A stretch of DNA of 64,000 nt from the NCBI GenBank assembly GCA_030433335.1, contig JAUILL010000010.1, positions 1 to 64,000 of the forward strand, read 5' to 3'. Positions 35,547-44,600 of this stretch are shown here, one piece after another. The DNA is from Alphaproteobacteria bacterium. Lineage in GTDB: Bacteria; Pseudomonadota; Alphaproteobacteria; Rhodobacterales; Rhodobacteraceae. The translations under genes were made by a program, and so were the position numbers. The notes beneath the pieces are model-generated. The model saw only the letters and a list, made by a program, of their open reading frames with translations, was not told the DNA's origin and made no database searches. Position 1 is the stretch's first letter. Every line of letters starts with the position of its first letter.

Positions 35547-36938
35547 ATGACCCAGCCCTGCCCCTCCGGCGCGACCCTCGCCGAAGCCGAAGATTTCCTG
35601 ACAGCCTACCCCGAGGTCGAGGCCGTTGACATCGTCCTGCACGACTCCAACGGGATCGGGCGGGGCAAGATCATCCGGCGGCATGAACTGCTGTCTCTGT
35701 ACAAATCGGGGCGGCACATCCCGATCTCGATCCTTGGTCTCGATATTTGTGGCGAGGATGTACACGAAACCGGCCTCTGCTGGGATCATGGTGACGGTGA
35801 CTTGCGCGCGTGGCCCATCCCCGGATCGCTCAAGCTGCTACACAACACCCAACCCGCCCGCGCCGAAGTGTTCCTGTCCATGTACGAACTCGACGGGCGG
35901 CCCATGGGCTCCGACCCCCGCCACGCGATGCAGCGGCAGGTCGATGCCTTTGCCGCGCGCGGATTGAAACCCGCAGGGGCGTTCGAGCTGGAATTCTTTT
36001 TGCTGGCAAATGAACTGGATGCTTTTGGCAACGTCCAGCCCGCCAGCGATGTTCTGGATGGCCGTGCACCGACCCGCCGCACGGACGTCTATTCGGTCGA
36101 TCACCTACAGGGAATGCTGCCGCTTTTCAGCGACATCTATGCAAGTGCAGAGAAGGCTGGGATCAACGCGGAAACCGTGATCTCGGAATTTGCGCCCGGT
36201 CAGTACGAACTGACCCTAAACTACCGCGAAGACATCATGCAGGCCGCCGATGATCTGGTGCGGCTGAAGCGGATCGTGCGCCAGCAGGCCCGCGCCCATG
36301 GGGTCACCGCCTGTTTCATGGCCAAACCGGTCGAGGATCACCCCGGATCGGGCATGCATTTCCACGTGTCCGTGCAGGACGAGAGCGGCCGCAATGTCTT
36401 TGCCGAAGAGCCCGGCGCGGGTTGGACCGACACGCTGCTGCACGCTTTGGGCGGTTTGCGTCAGACCATGGGCGAGTCCATGTTGGTCTTTGCCCCGCAC
36501 CTGAATTCGTGGCGCCGCTTTGACAACCAGAGCTATGCGCCGGTGAACACCGCGTGGGGTGTGAACAACCGATCCGTCGCGCTGCGCGTGCCCGAAGGCG
36601 ACCTGAAATCCCGCCGGATAGAGCATCGCCCCGCTGGCGTGGACGCCAATCCTTATCTTGTGGGCGCGACTGTTCTGGCGGGTATTCTGCACGGGCTGGA
36701 CAACCAGATCGACCCCGGCCCGCAGACCAAAGGCAATGCCTACGAGACCGAGGACCGCGCCAACATCCCCCACGACTGGCGCGAGGCGATCGAGGCGGCC
36801 AAGGCTTCAGAGTTTCTGAAAACCGCGCTTGGTGCGGACATGCACCGCACCTTTACCGAGGTGAAGGCCGCCGAATACGCCCGCGTGGCGCGGACGATCA
36901 GCAACGTGGATTTCGACCTGTATCTGCACTCGATCTGA
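35547..36938 (+). CDS. puuA: Glutamine synthetase family protein, gamma-glutamylpolyamine synthetase-like
   Basis: A 463-residue GS-fold ligase. The N-terminal beta-grasp includes DSNGIGRGKIIRRHEL. The catalytic domain has AFELEFFLL (metal glutamates), SEFAPGQYELTL, GSGMHFHVSVQD (ATP/metal histidine) and NRSVALRVPEGD with the following arginines. It lacks the adenylylation-type C-terminus of GlnA. PuuA-like enzymes join glutamate to putrescine or other amines using ATP. It stands alone between a lipoprotein gene and a convergent U32 gene. The PuuB-like oxidase upstream suggests a shared pathway. The substrate is inferred. Confidence 0.83.
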   Translation: MTQPCPSGATLAEAEDFLTAYPEVEAVDIVLHDSNGIGRGKIIRRHELLSLYKSGRHIPISILGLDICGEDVHETGLCWDHGDGDLRAWPIPGSLKLLHNTQPARAEVFLSMYELDGRPMGSDPRHAMQRQVDAFAARGLKPAGAFELEFFLLANELDAFGNVQPASDVLDGRAPTRRTDVYSVDHLQGMLPLFSDIYASAEKAGINAETVISEFAPGQYELTLNYREDIMQAADDLVRLKRIVRQQARAHGVTACFMAKPVEDHPGSGMHFHVSVQDESGRNVFAEEPGAGWTDTLLHALGGLRQTMGESMLVFAPHLNSWRRFDNQSYAPVNTAWGVNNRSVALRVPEGDLKSRRIEHRPAGVDANPYLVGATVLAGILHGLDNQIDPGPQTKGNAYETEDRANIPHDWREAIEAAKASEFLKTALGADMHRTFTEVKAAEYARVARTISNVDFDLYLHSI

Positions 36939-36945
36939 CGCGTTC

Positions 36946-38592
36946 TTAGGCCAAGGGCTCGCGCATATCGCGGTCCAACATCTCGCCGTGTTTCTTCTGC
37001 TTTAGCAGGTCGCGGGCCTTGGCGTATTCGGGATCGTTCCAGAACATCAGGCACCCGTTGCACCCGCGCCCGCAGCAGCCCTCAACCCCTTTGCGAGAAG
37101 TCCGGGCGCGTTTTTCCATCGTGTCCGAGCCAATGGCCTCTTGCAGCTTGCCGACCTGAGACTTGTACGCGCCTTCGCGGGCGGTCTCCCCAAGTTCGAT
37201 GCGCTGCGCAGTCTTGTCCAGCTTGAGGCGGCGCCAGTCTTCGTCCAGCAGCATCGACTCTTTGCGGACGATGGTGAAGGCGGGGAAGTTCCGGCGGACG
37301 GTTTCGGGATCTTCGTGATCGAATGCGCTGTAAGGGATAAAAATAACGTCCTGACGGCTGCCAAAGACGCTCTCCACCGGCTTTTCGGGGCTTTTGATCG
37401 TGGTGTATTCATAGAGGCGCAGCAGCACCGGTTCCGCGCGGCTGTCGGGCGGCAGGAATTCCATGACATCGCCCGCGTCCAGACGGCTGCGGACCTCTAG
37501 GACCAAGCCATCCTCGCGGGCCTCACGCACGATACCGGCGTATTCCCAAGGGGCCATCGCCTTGGTGTGTTCGTAGTTGTGGGCATAGTTCTGCAAGCGC
37601 CCCTCGTGGAAGGCGATGGTGTAGCCGCGGCTGCCTGCGCCCTCTAGGTCGCGCATGTATTCGTCGGGGCGCCAGCCTTCGGGATCGCGGTAATAGTCGT
37701 CGATGGCGCGGCGATAGGCGCGGGCCACGGTGGCGACGTAATAGGGGCTCTTGTTCCGCCCTTCGACCTTGAGGCTGTCCACGCCGATGCGCAGCAGATC
37801 GTTCAGCTTGGGCATCAGGCACATGTCCTTGGAGTTCAGGATGTACGAGCCGCGAATGTCCTCTTCGATGGGCATCAACTCGCCCGGACGTGCGCCCTCT
37901 TCCAGCACCCATTCAAAGAGCTTGCTGTTGTTCTCGTCCAGCTCCAGTTCTTTGATCGTTCCGTCTTTCAAGCGCAGGTGCACCTTGTACTGCCAACGAC
38001 AAGAGTTGGCGCAGTTCCCTTGGTTCGCGCCCCGCTCTGCCATGAAGTTCGACAGGAGGCAGCGCCCCGAATAGGTCATGCACATCGCCCCGTGGACAAA
38101 GCTCTCCAGCCGGATGTCGGGGCACTTCTCGCGGATTTCTTCCATTTCAGCGAAAGTGACTTCGCGGGCCAGAACCACTAGATCTGCGCCCTGATCCTTC
38201 CAGAAATCCACAGTCAGGGACGAGCACACATTCGATTGGGTCGAGATGTGCAGGTTGATCCCCGGCGCGTGCTTGCGGACATAGTGGAACACACCCGGAT
38301 CGGCGATGATCACGCCATCGGGCTGAATATCCTTCAGCGTTTCGACGTATTCGGCCAGCTTGGGCACGTCCTTGTTGTGGGTAAACAGGTTCAGCGTCAG
38401 GTACACGCGCACCCCGTGCTGGTGGGCAAAGGCGACGCCCTCTTTGATATCCTCCAGCGAAAACTTCGACTTGGTCCGCAGAGACATGTCGGGCGTCCCC
38501 AAATACACCGCATCAGCCCCATAGAGGACAGCGACCTTCAGACGCTCCAACGAGCCTGCGGGCATCAAGAGTTCGGAACGGCGGTCGGTCAT
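36946..38592 (-). CDS. U32-family Fe-S protein with extra C-terminal cysteine motif
   Basis: A 548-residue peptidase-U32-family protein. The family signature LESFVHGAMCMTYSGRCLLS holds Cys171 and Cys178, and Cys194 and Cys198 follow in NCANSC. These probably bind a [4Fe-4S] cluster, as in tRNA- and rRNA-hydroxylating or ubiquinone U32 proteins. It is closest in outline to TrhP/YegQ but about 90 residues longer, with a C-terminal tail containing CCGRGCNGCLMFW. True protease activity is doubtful. It ends eight bases from the convergent GS-like gene, so the two 3' ends nearly touch. Confidence 0.8.
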   Translation of the reverse strand: MTDRRSELLMPAGSLERLKVAVLYGADAVYLGTPDMSLRTKSKFSLEDIKEGVAFAHQHGVRVYLTLNLFTHNKDVPKLAEYVETLKDIQPDGVIIADPGVFHYVRKHAPGINLHISTQSNVCSSLTVDFWKDQGADLVVLAREVTFAEMEEIREKCPDIRLESFVHGAMCMTYSGRCLLSNFMAERGANQGNCANSCRWQYKVHLRLKDGTIKELELDENNSKLFEWVLEEGARPGELMPIEEDIRGSYILNSKDMCLMPKLNDLLRIGVDSLKVEGRNKSPYYVATVARAYRRAIDDYYRDPEGWRPDEYMRDLEGAGSRGYTIAFHEGRLQNYAHNYEHTKAMAPWEYAGIVREAREDGLVLEVRSRLDAGDVMEFLPPDSRAEPVLLRLYEYTTIKSPEKPVESVFGSRQDVIFIPYSAFDHEDPETVRRNFPAFTIVRKESMLLDEDWRRLKLDKTAQRIELGETAREGAYKSQVGKLQEAIGSDTMEKRARTSRKGVEGCCGRGCNGCLMFWNDPEYAKARDLLKQKKHGEMLDRDMREPLA

Positions 38593-38675
38593 GGCGGTGG
38601 TCTCGTGCTGGGTGCCGCCAATAGAGGCACACCGACCTGAAACGGTCAGAGCCAGAACATGGCAGCAAGGGCTGG

Positions 38676-38697
38676 AAAAGGGAATTGCCGTTCCCTT
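38676..38697 (-). terminator. Probable terminator after the LysM-protein gene
   Basis: On the minus strand AAGGGAA pairs with TTCCCTT (38678-38684 with 38691-38697) around a six-base loop and is followed by TTTT. It stands about 45 bp after the LysM gene and 85 bp before the U32 gene. Confidence 0.5.
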
Positions 38698-38742
38698 AGC
38701 GAAACTGCGCCCCTAGCGCCAGATGTTATCCCGCCTCTGCGA

Positions 38743-39231
38743 TCAGATGTCGTTGCGTGGGATACGCAGCACCTGCCCGGCAAAGATCTCGTTCGCATCG
38801 TCGAGGATGTCCTGATTGGCCGCAAAGATCGGCCCGTAATCCGGCGTGCCGTACATCTGACGGGCAATCCCGATCAGCGTGTCACCGGACTTCACCGTAT
38901 AGGGCTGCCAGCCCGTGTATCCTTGCAAGATGAGCGGACCATAGAGGACGGGCATCGTCACCGAAGGGCCATTTTCGTTTCCCGTGTCATCAGCAAGGGT
39001 CAGCATCAGGCGCGGCAACTTGAACGCTTTGTCTGCAGGCACCTCAACCGAGTCCTGAAACTGTTTCAGCCCCATCGAGCCTACCTGGATATGGGTGACA
39101 TGCTCGTCGTGCCCTTCGCTCAGACGGACGGACAAGGTGCCCTCAAACGCGGCGGCCATGCCGGAAATCAGAATCGTGCTGTCGACGAGGTCGTATGGCT
39201 GGGGCTGCTGGATATCGAGTGTAACGACCAT
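38743..39231 (-). CDS. Gmad2-like plus LysM domain protein
   Basis: A 162-residue protein. The N-terminal immunoglobulin-like Gmad2 domain (about residues 4-90; starts LDIQQPQPYDLVDSTILISG) precedes a C-terminal LysM module (about 108-158) with YTVKSGDTLIGIARQMYG and LRIPR. No signal peptide is seen with the start at 39231, which is supported by GGAGTGAG, so export would need a non-classical route or an unrecognised start. LysM suggests peptidoglycan binding. Confidence 0.75.
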   Translation of the reverse strand: MVVTLDIQQPQPYDLVDSTILISGMAAAFEGTLSVRLSEGHDEHVTHIQVGSMGLKQFQDSVEVPADKAFKLPRLMLTLADDTGNENGPSVTMPVLYGPLILQGYTGWQPYTVKSGDTLIGIARQMYGTPDYGPIFAANQDILDDANEIFAGQVLRIPRNDI

Positions 39232-39566
39232 AAAATTCTCACTCCGGCTCGGGGAACACAAAATCAACCTATCCGTGCATCCTGTCCGATTCCCCCTCTA
39301 ATGGAAAGAAAACTCTAATTCACACCTTCGCCCTAAAAGAAATTACATAAGCGTTATATGCAACTCAGAGATTACTTACACACTTTTAGACACATTCTTA
39401 CGGATACAATTCAAAACTATCGTTAAATGCCAAAGATATAATCGCAACTATCCTTTGAATAGCGCCATTCCATTGCGGATAAGTTACGTAATTATAACTT
39501 AATTGATCCCCAATCAGAGCGTAGATTGCACGGAGCAACCTTTGTCGAGTTAACCCCGAGAGTACA
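39232..39566. promoter_or_regulatory. AT-rich upstream region of the RTX-Hint gene
   Basis: This 335-bp gap is far richer in A and T than any other part of the window, above all 39300-39520. It separates the LysM gene from the divergent RTX-Hint gene. No gene or clear sigma-70 promoter with standard spacing was found. Runs such as TTATAACTTAATT at 39493-39505 suggest a promoter or a site for a nucleoid protein. The RTX start at 39567 has CGAGAG nearby. Confidence 0.5.
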
Positions 39567-41588
39567 ATGTCGACTACTTTTCAAGTAATGTATCTGGGCA
39601 CCCTGTCCCTTATCGACTCTACCCAGGGGAACGAGACCGCCGAAAACGCAGATGCCATTCTTGGCAGCTACTACGATGCAGGCAATCCGGCTTATAACTG
39701 GATTGGCGAGCTGTCGGCACTGGATCTCAGCGAAGATGCAAACGACACCTATGACGTAGACAACGGCGGAGGCTACGACAGGTTCCGTATCAGCGGTCTT
39801 GGTCAGTCTTGGGATCTGTCATTCGATGCCGTCGCCGAATACGCGATGACGCTGACATATATCGACGGGACCACGGCGAACATCACGGCCTATGTGTTCC
39901 AAGATACATCCGGCGCGACCTTCATCGCGCCAGAGACCACATACAACGCTGACCAAGCCGCTCTGACCGCCAAGCCGATTCAATCGGTCAGCCTGAACTC
40001 CGTCACAAGCTATACCGGTGACAACGGCGGCGACATGCATGCCGACCGCGTCAACCAGTACTACGCCGGCCAAGTCGACGGCACCGCGGGCAACGATAGC
40101 ATGGGCGTCGGATACTCCGATGGCATGCACAACATCACCGAGAACAGCGACCTGATCTACGGCAACGACGGGCATGACACCATCGATGGCGGTGGCGGAA
40201 ATGACTCGATCGATGGCGGCACTGGCGACGACAGTATCTTTGGCGGTACGGGTGCAGATACGATCGATGGTGGCCTCGGAAACGACTTCATCCGTGCAGG
40301 TGACGAGAACGACCTGATCTACGGTGGGGATGGCAACGACACCATCTACTACGGTGACGGCAATGACACCGTCTACGGTGGCGCGGGCAATGACCTTATC
40401 GACGATGTCGAAGGGTCGCACCTCGCTGGCGAAGCACTGATCTATGGCGGCGACGGCGACGATACTGTCTATTCTGGATCTGCCTCGGAAACCATTTACG
40501 GTGACGCGGGCAACGACGAAATCCACGCCGAAGAAGGTGACGACTTTGTCTACGGTGGCGAAGGCGCGGACGTCCTCTGGGGCGAACAGGGCAACGACTA
40601 CATCTCGGGCGATGGCGGAAATGACTACGTCATCGGCAACGAAGGCAACGACACCCTCCTTGGTGGTGCCGGCAACGATAGCCTGTATGGTCTGACCGGC
40701 AACGACAGCCTGATCGGTGGCGACGGCGACGACTACTTCTACTATGTTCCTGGCGATGGTCTGGACACGATTGCCGACTTCAATTTCGGCAACACCGGTT
40801 CGATCACGGACGGGATCAACACCAACAACGACTTCATCGACCTGTCCTCCTACTATGACACGATGAACGAGTTGCGGGCTGACTGGATGGATGATGGCAT
40901 CCTCAACCAGTCGAACGCGGCGGACTATTCGAACAACACTCAGTTTGCACCTGGGGACGGTATCGTTTTCCAAGGCGCATCGACCAGCGACTTTACCACC
41001 GATACTACCGGTGTGGTCTGCTTTACCGACGGTACAATGATCCGTACTGCCTCGGGCAACCGCCCGATCGAAGAGCTGAAGATCGGCGATATGGTGCATA
41101 CGGTCGATCGCGGGCTTCAGCCCATCAAGTGGATCGGGACCTCTCACTACGACGAGCATGACTTGATCGAGAACCCCAAGCTGCGTCCGATTGTCGTGAA
41201 CGCCCGCGTGTTCGGCTCGGAACGTGATCTGGTGGTGTCTCGCCAGCACGCCTTCTTGCTGCCCGAACGGGATCTGCTGGTCCGCGCGATCCAGATGGTC
41301 AAAGCCAATGTTTCCGGTGTGCGCGTCGCCTTGGGCCGCAAGCGGGTCACCTACTACCACATCATGTTCGAGCGTCACGAATTGATCTACGCCGAAGGCA
41401 TCGCCACAGAGAGCATGTATCCCGGACCGCAGGCGCTGCGAGCGCTCTGCCCCGAGGCTATCGAGGATCTGCTTTCGGTCTTCCCGCAGTTCACCCAGAT
41501 CGGCTCTACGGCCGAAGCTGAATTGGCATACGGCCCCACGGCCCGGGGGATGCTAGAGACTGCGGACCTGAGAGCCGCAGCCGCATAA
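39567..41588 (+). CDS. Secreted RTX protein with C-terminal Hint domain
   Basis: A 673-residue protein in three parts. The first is an N-terminal region without known fold (about residues 1-185). The second is about 20 glycine-aspartate RTX nonapeptide repeats of GGxGxDxI type (about 195-400), which bind calcium and mark type I secretion. The third is a Hint_2 domain from Cys485 (CFTDGTMIRTASGNRPIEEL, then VSRQHAFLLPERDLLV). Hint domains share the intein/hedgehog autoprocessing fold, but many of this bacterial class lack known splicing. There is no signal peptide, as expected for type I export. No type I secretion genes are in the window. RTX-Hint proteins are frequent in Rhodobacteraceae. 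Confidence 0.87.
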   Translation: MSTTFQVMYLGTLSLIDSTQGNETAENADAILGSYYDAGNPAYNWIGELSALDLSEDANDTYDVDNGGGYDRFRISGLGQSWDLSFDAVAEYAMTLTYIDGTTANITAYVFQDTSGATFIAPETTYNADQAALTAKPIQSVSLNSVTSYTGDNGGDMHADRVNQYYAGQVDGTAGNDSMGVGYSDGMHNITENSDLIYGNDGHDTIDGGGGNDSIDGGTGDDSIFGGTGADTIDGGLGNDFIRAGDENDLIYGGDGNDTIYYGDGNDTVYGGAGNDLIDDVEGSHLAGEALIYGGDGDDTVYSGSASETIYGDAGNDEIHAEEGDDFVYGGEGADVLWGEQGNDYISGDGGNDYVIGNEGNDTLLGGAGNDSLYGLTGNDSLIGGDGDDYFYYVPGDGLDTIADFNFGNTGSITDGINTNNDFIDLSSYYDTMNELRADWMDDGILNQSNAADYSNNTQFAPGDGIVFQGASTSDFTTDTTGVVCFTDGTMIRTASGNRPIEELKIGDMVHTVDRGLQPIKWIGTSHYDEHDLIENPKLRPIVVNARVFGSERDLVVSRQHAFLLPERDLLVRAIQMVKANVSGVRVALGRKRVTYYHIMFERHELIYAEGIATESMYPGPQALRALCPEAIEDLLSVFPQFTQIGSTAEAELAYGPTARGMLETADLRAAAA

Positions 41589-41596
41589 CACGGTTT

Positions 41597-41627
41597 AACG
41601 GCCTGGCACTTCGCCAGGCCGTTTTCG
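41597..41627. terminator. Bidirectional terminator between two convergent RTX genes
   Basis: AACGGCCTGGC at 41597-41607 pairs perfectly with GCCAGGCCGTT at 41613-41623 around a five-base loop, with T-runs beyond on the plus strand and paired A residues before it. It ends the RTX-Hint gene and stands just after the stop of the RTX metalloprotease on the other strand. Confidence 0.88.
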
Positions 41628-41629
41628 TT

Positions 41630-44600
41630 TCAGAGCACTTCGATATAGGGGATGATCGCGTCCGGGTCCTCGATCGACTTGAAGCTGATCCAGTCCTCTT
41701 TGCTGTAACGCAGGCTCAACCAGTCTCCGATCACTTCGAACTCGTATTCGCTTGCGCCGTTGAGCTTGATGACGTCGCCTTCCTCTCCGTTGAAATCGAC
41801 GATCAGATCCTGCCCGTGGCCGACCTTGAATTCAAAGACGTCTGCGCCTTGTCCGCCGCTCAGGGTATCGTTGCCCTGTTCTCCCCAAAGGGTGTCGTCG
41901 TTGCCGCCGCCGTTCAGATCATCATTGCCCTTCCCTCCAGCGAGCACATCGTTCCCTTTGGCCCCCTCGAGGGCGTTGTCATTCACATCGCCAACGATGG
42001 TATCGTGGAATTTGGTCCCGCGGACATTCTCGACATTGACCCAGGTGTCCGTCCCATAGGTTCCGAGATCTTGCTCCCCAAGCGATAGCTTGATCTCCAA
42101 GGCATCTTCACCAAACGAGAAGTCGAGCCAATCGCTCCCTTCTCCGCCATCGTAGACGTCGTCATCATCGCCAGAGAGCGAGATAAAGCTGTCTTTGCCC
42201 GCACCGCCATCCAAGACGTCATAGCCCTGCAGGCCAATCAGGGTATCGTTGCCGCCCTGCCCCTCCAGACGGTTGTCATCGCTATTGCCGCTCAACTCGT
42301 CGGCTCCATCTGTCCCGCGCAGAGCCTCGAAGCCAGACGCAACAATGCTGCCGTTGCCCGTCTCCTGAGCAGAGCTCACTGCCAGACTGAAGGTGACCCC
42401 GCTGATCCCCTCGTCAAAGCCTAGGGTATCATAGCCCCCTTCTCCGGACGCGAGGTCATTACCATTGCCGGCCAGCACAGTGTCATTCCCCGCGCCGCCG
42501 TACATGTGGTCGTTGCCGCCGTTGCCAGCCAGCAAATCACTACCGTTATTGGCGGAAAATATGTTGTCCTCGTCGTTGCCGGTCAAAGTGTCATCGCCGC
42601 TGGCGGTGGTGACGTCTTCGATCCCGATCAAGGTATCGGTCCCTTCGCCCGTGGCGACGCCTTCGTTCAGATCGACGGCGATGTCATTTCCGCTCTGATA
42701 GAGCGCCAGATCTGCACCCGCACCACCATCGAGCGTGTCATCTCCGGCGCCGCCTTCGAGAGTGTCTAGCCCATCGTTCGCAGTCAGATGGTTGTCGTCC
42801 ACGTTGCCCGTGATGCTGTCATCCCCGTCTTGGGTGATCACGTTCTCGATGTTCACGAAATCCACAGAGAGACCGAACTCATCGCTATATTTGGCAACCC
42901 CGAGGTCAACGGTGCGGTCCGCTTTGCCCAAGAAGACCAGCGTGTCCTCGTCGCTGCCGCCGTTGATCTGCTTCTCACCGGTCTCGACCACGAACATATC
43001 ATCACCAGCCTCGCCAAGCAGCTTTTCAAAACCGCTTCCGCTGATGATGGTGTCGTCTCCGGCTCCGGCCTCAACGCTGTCATCGCCGCTATCGGTCTCG
43101 ATCCAGTCGTCGCCGGTGCCGCCATAGAGCGTGTCATCTCCGACCCCTCCATAGAGCGTGTCCGCGTCCGCATCCCCATACAAGATGTCCGCGCCAGCAC
43201 CGCCAGAGATCGTATCAGACCCGCCCTCACCGTGCAGGAGGTCAGTGCCGCCATTCCCCGTGATCTCGTCATCTTGGTCCCCGCCATTCACAACATCGCG
43301 GAAATTCGAGCCATTGAAAGTCAGCGTGAGGTTGGTGCCAACGGTGATCTCTTCAAATCCGGAGAAGTCACCGGAAACCTCCACGTTCAACTGGCTTAGA
43401 CTCTGCCCGTAGCCATAAAGCTTTTGCGCCGCGTCCACAGCGATCCCGACATCGACAGAGGCCTCAAAGTGGACCGTATCCCGCCCCCTTTGGCCATCAA
43501 TCGATGCATTCACGCCCTCAACATCGAAGTCATCATTGCCTTTGCCCCCAAGCACATCTGCGCCGGTCGCAGCGACAATCAGATCATCCCCGTTATCGCC
43601 GCCAGTTACCTTGATGGCGCTTGTCAGGACCGTGATGTGATCTTCGCCCCCGCTGCCATTGAGGTTGGAGAAGTCGTTGGCGGTGTCTTTGTCCACCACG
43701 AAGATGTCATTCACGCGCGAGCCTTTGATTTTCTCAAGGCCCGAATAGTTGATGATCGCGGAGTTTCCCGTCTCCAGATGAGTCATCTGGCGGGTGGTCA
43801 TGTCCAGCGCGAAACCCGCCGAGGGGTGGTTCGTGACAAAGGTGAGCGTGTCTATGTTGGTCTCGCCGTCCAGCGTGTAGGGGATTCCACCGACTTCACT
43901 GACGACAAAGGTGTCGTTGCCCGAGCCACCATAGAAATTGCCACCGTCCCCCAGATGGATGCGATCTTTCCCCGCATTTCCAAAGACCGTATCCAAGCCC
44001 GCATCGCCGAAAAGCGTATCTCTGCCCCCACCTCCTTCGAGTAGGTCAGCATCGTCACCGCCATAGATCTGGTCATTTCCGCCATCGCCATAGAGCGTGT
44101 CATCCTGCGCCCCGCCCACCAGAAGGTCTCGGCCCGCACCGCCCTCCAGGCTATCTTCGCCATCTTCACCGTAAAGCTTGTCTTTGCCACCACCGCCAAG
44201 GATCGTGTCCGAATTTCCACCCGCGTAGATTTCGTTGGCGACACGGTTGCCGGTGATGTGATCCTTCCCGCCCGCGGTTGTCGCGTTCTCGATCACGGAA
44301 TCCTGCTGGATGAAGAGGTTGTTCAACCCGGCAAGGATATCCGAGTAGCTGCCAGCATTCAGATCAAGGACTGCGTCGTAATCCATGTTGGTCACCGACG
44401 AACGCAGATTGATCTCGTCACGGCCCCCTGTGTCGATGATGGTCAGGGCCGAAATGTTGAAACTGCCTGTTTCGACCTTGCTCTGTTCGAGCAAATCAAA
44501 ATTCTCGTTGATGAAGTCGTGGCTCACATTCCCATTGAACCCCCAAACGGTTTGTCCCTCCTCCATGCTGAAATCGATGTTGTAATGTAGGTCGAGCGCG

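Noticed and set aside
40150..40760. Regular spacing of similar DNA units that could suggest a CRISPR or tandem repeat array
   Set aside because: The periodicity is in-frame and codes for degenerate RTX nonapeptides. The units are not identical repeats with unique spacers.
39819..41378. 519-codon antisense frame in the RTX-Hint gene
   Set aside because: Produced by the repetitive Gly-Asp codons of RTX repeats. Valine- and isoleucine-rich with no independent signals.
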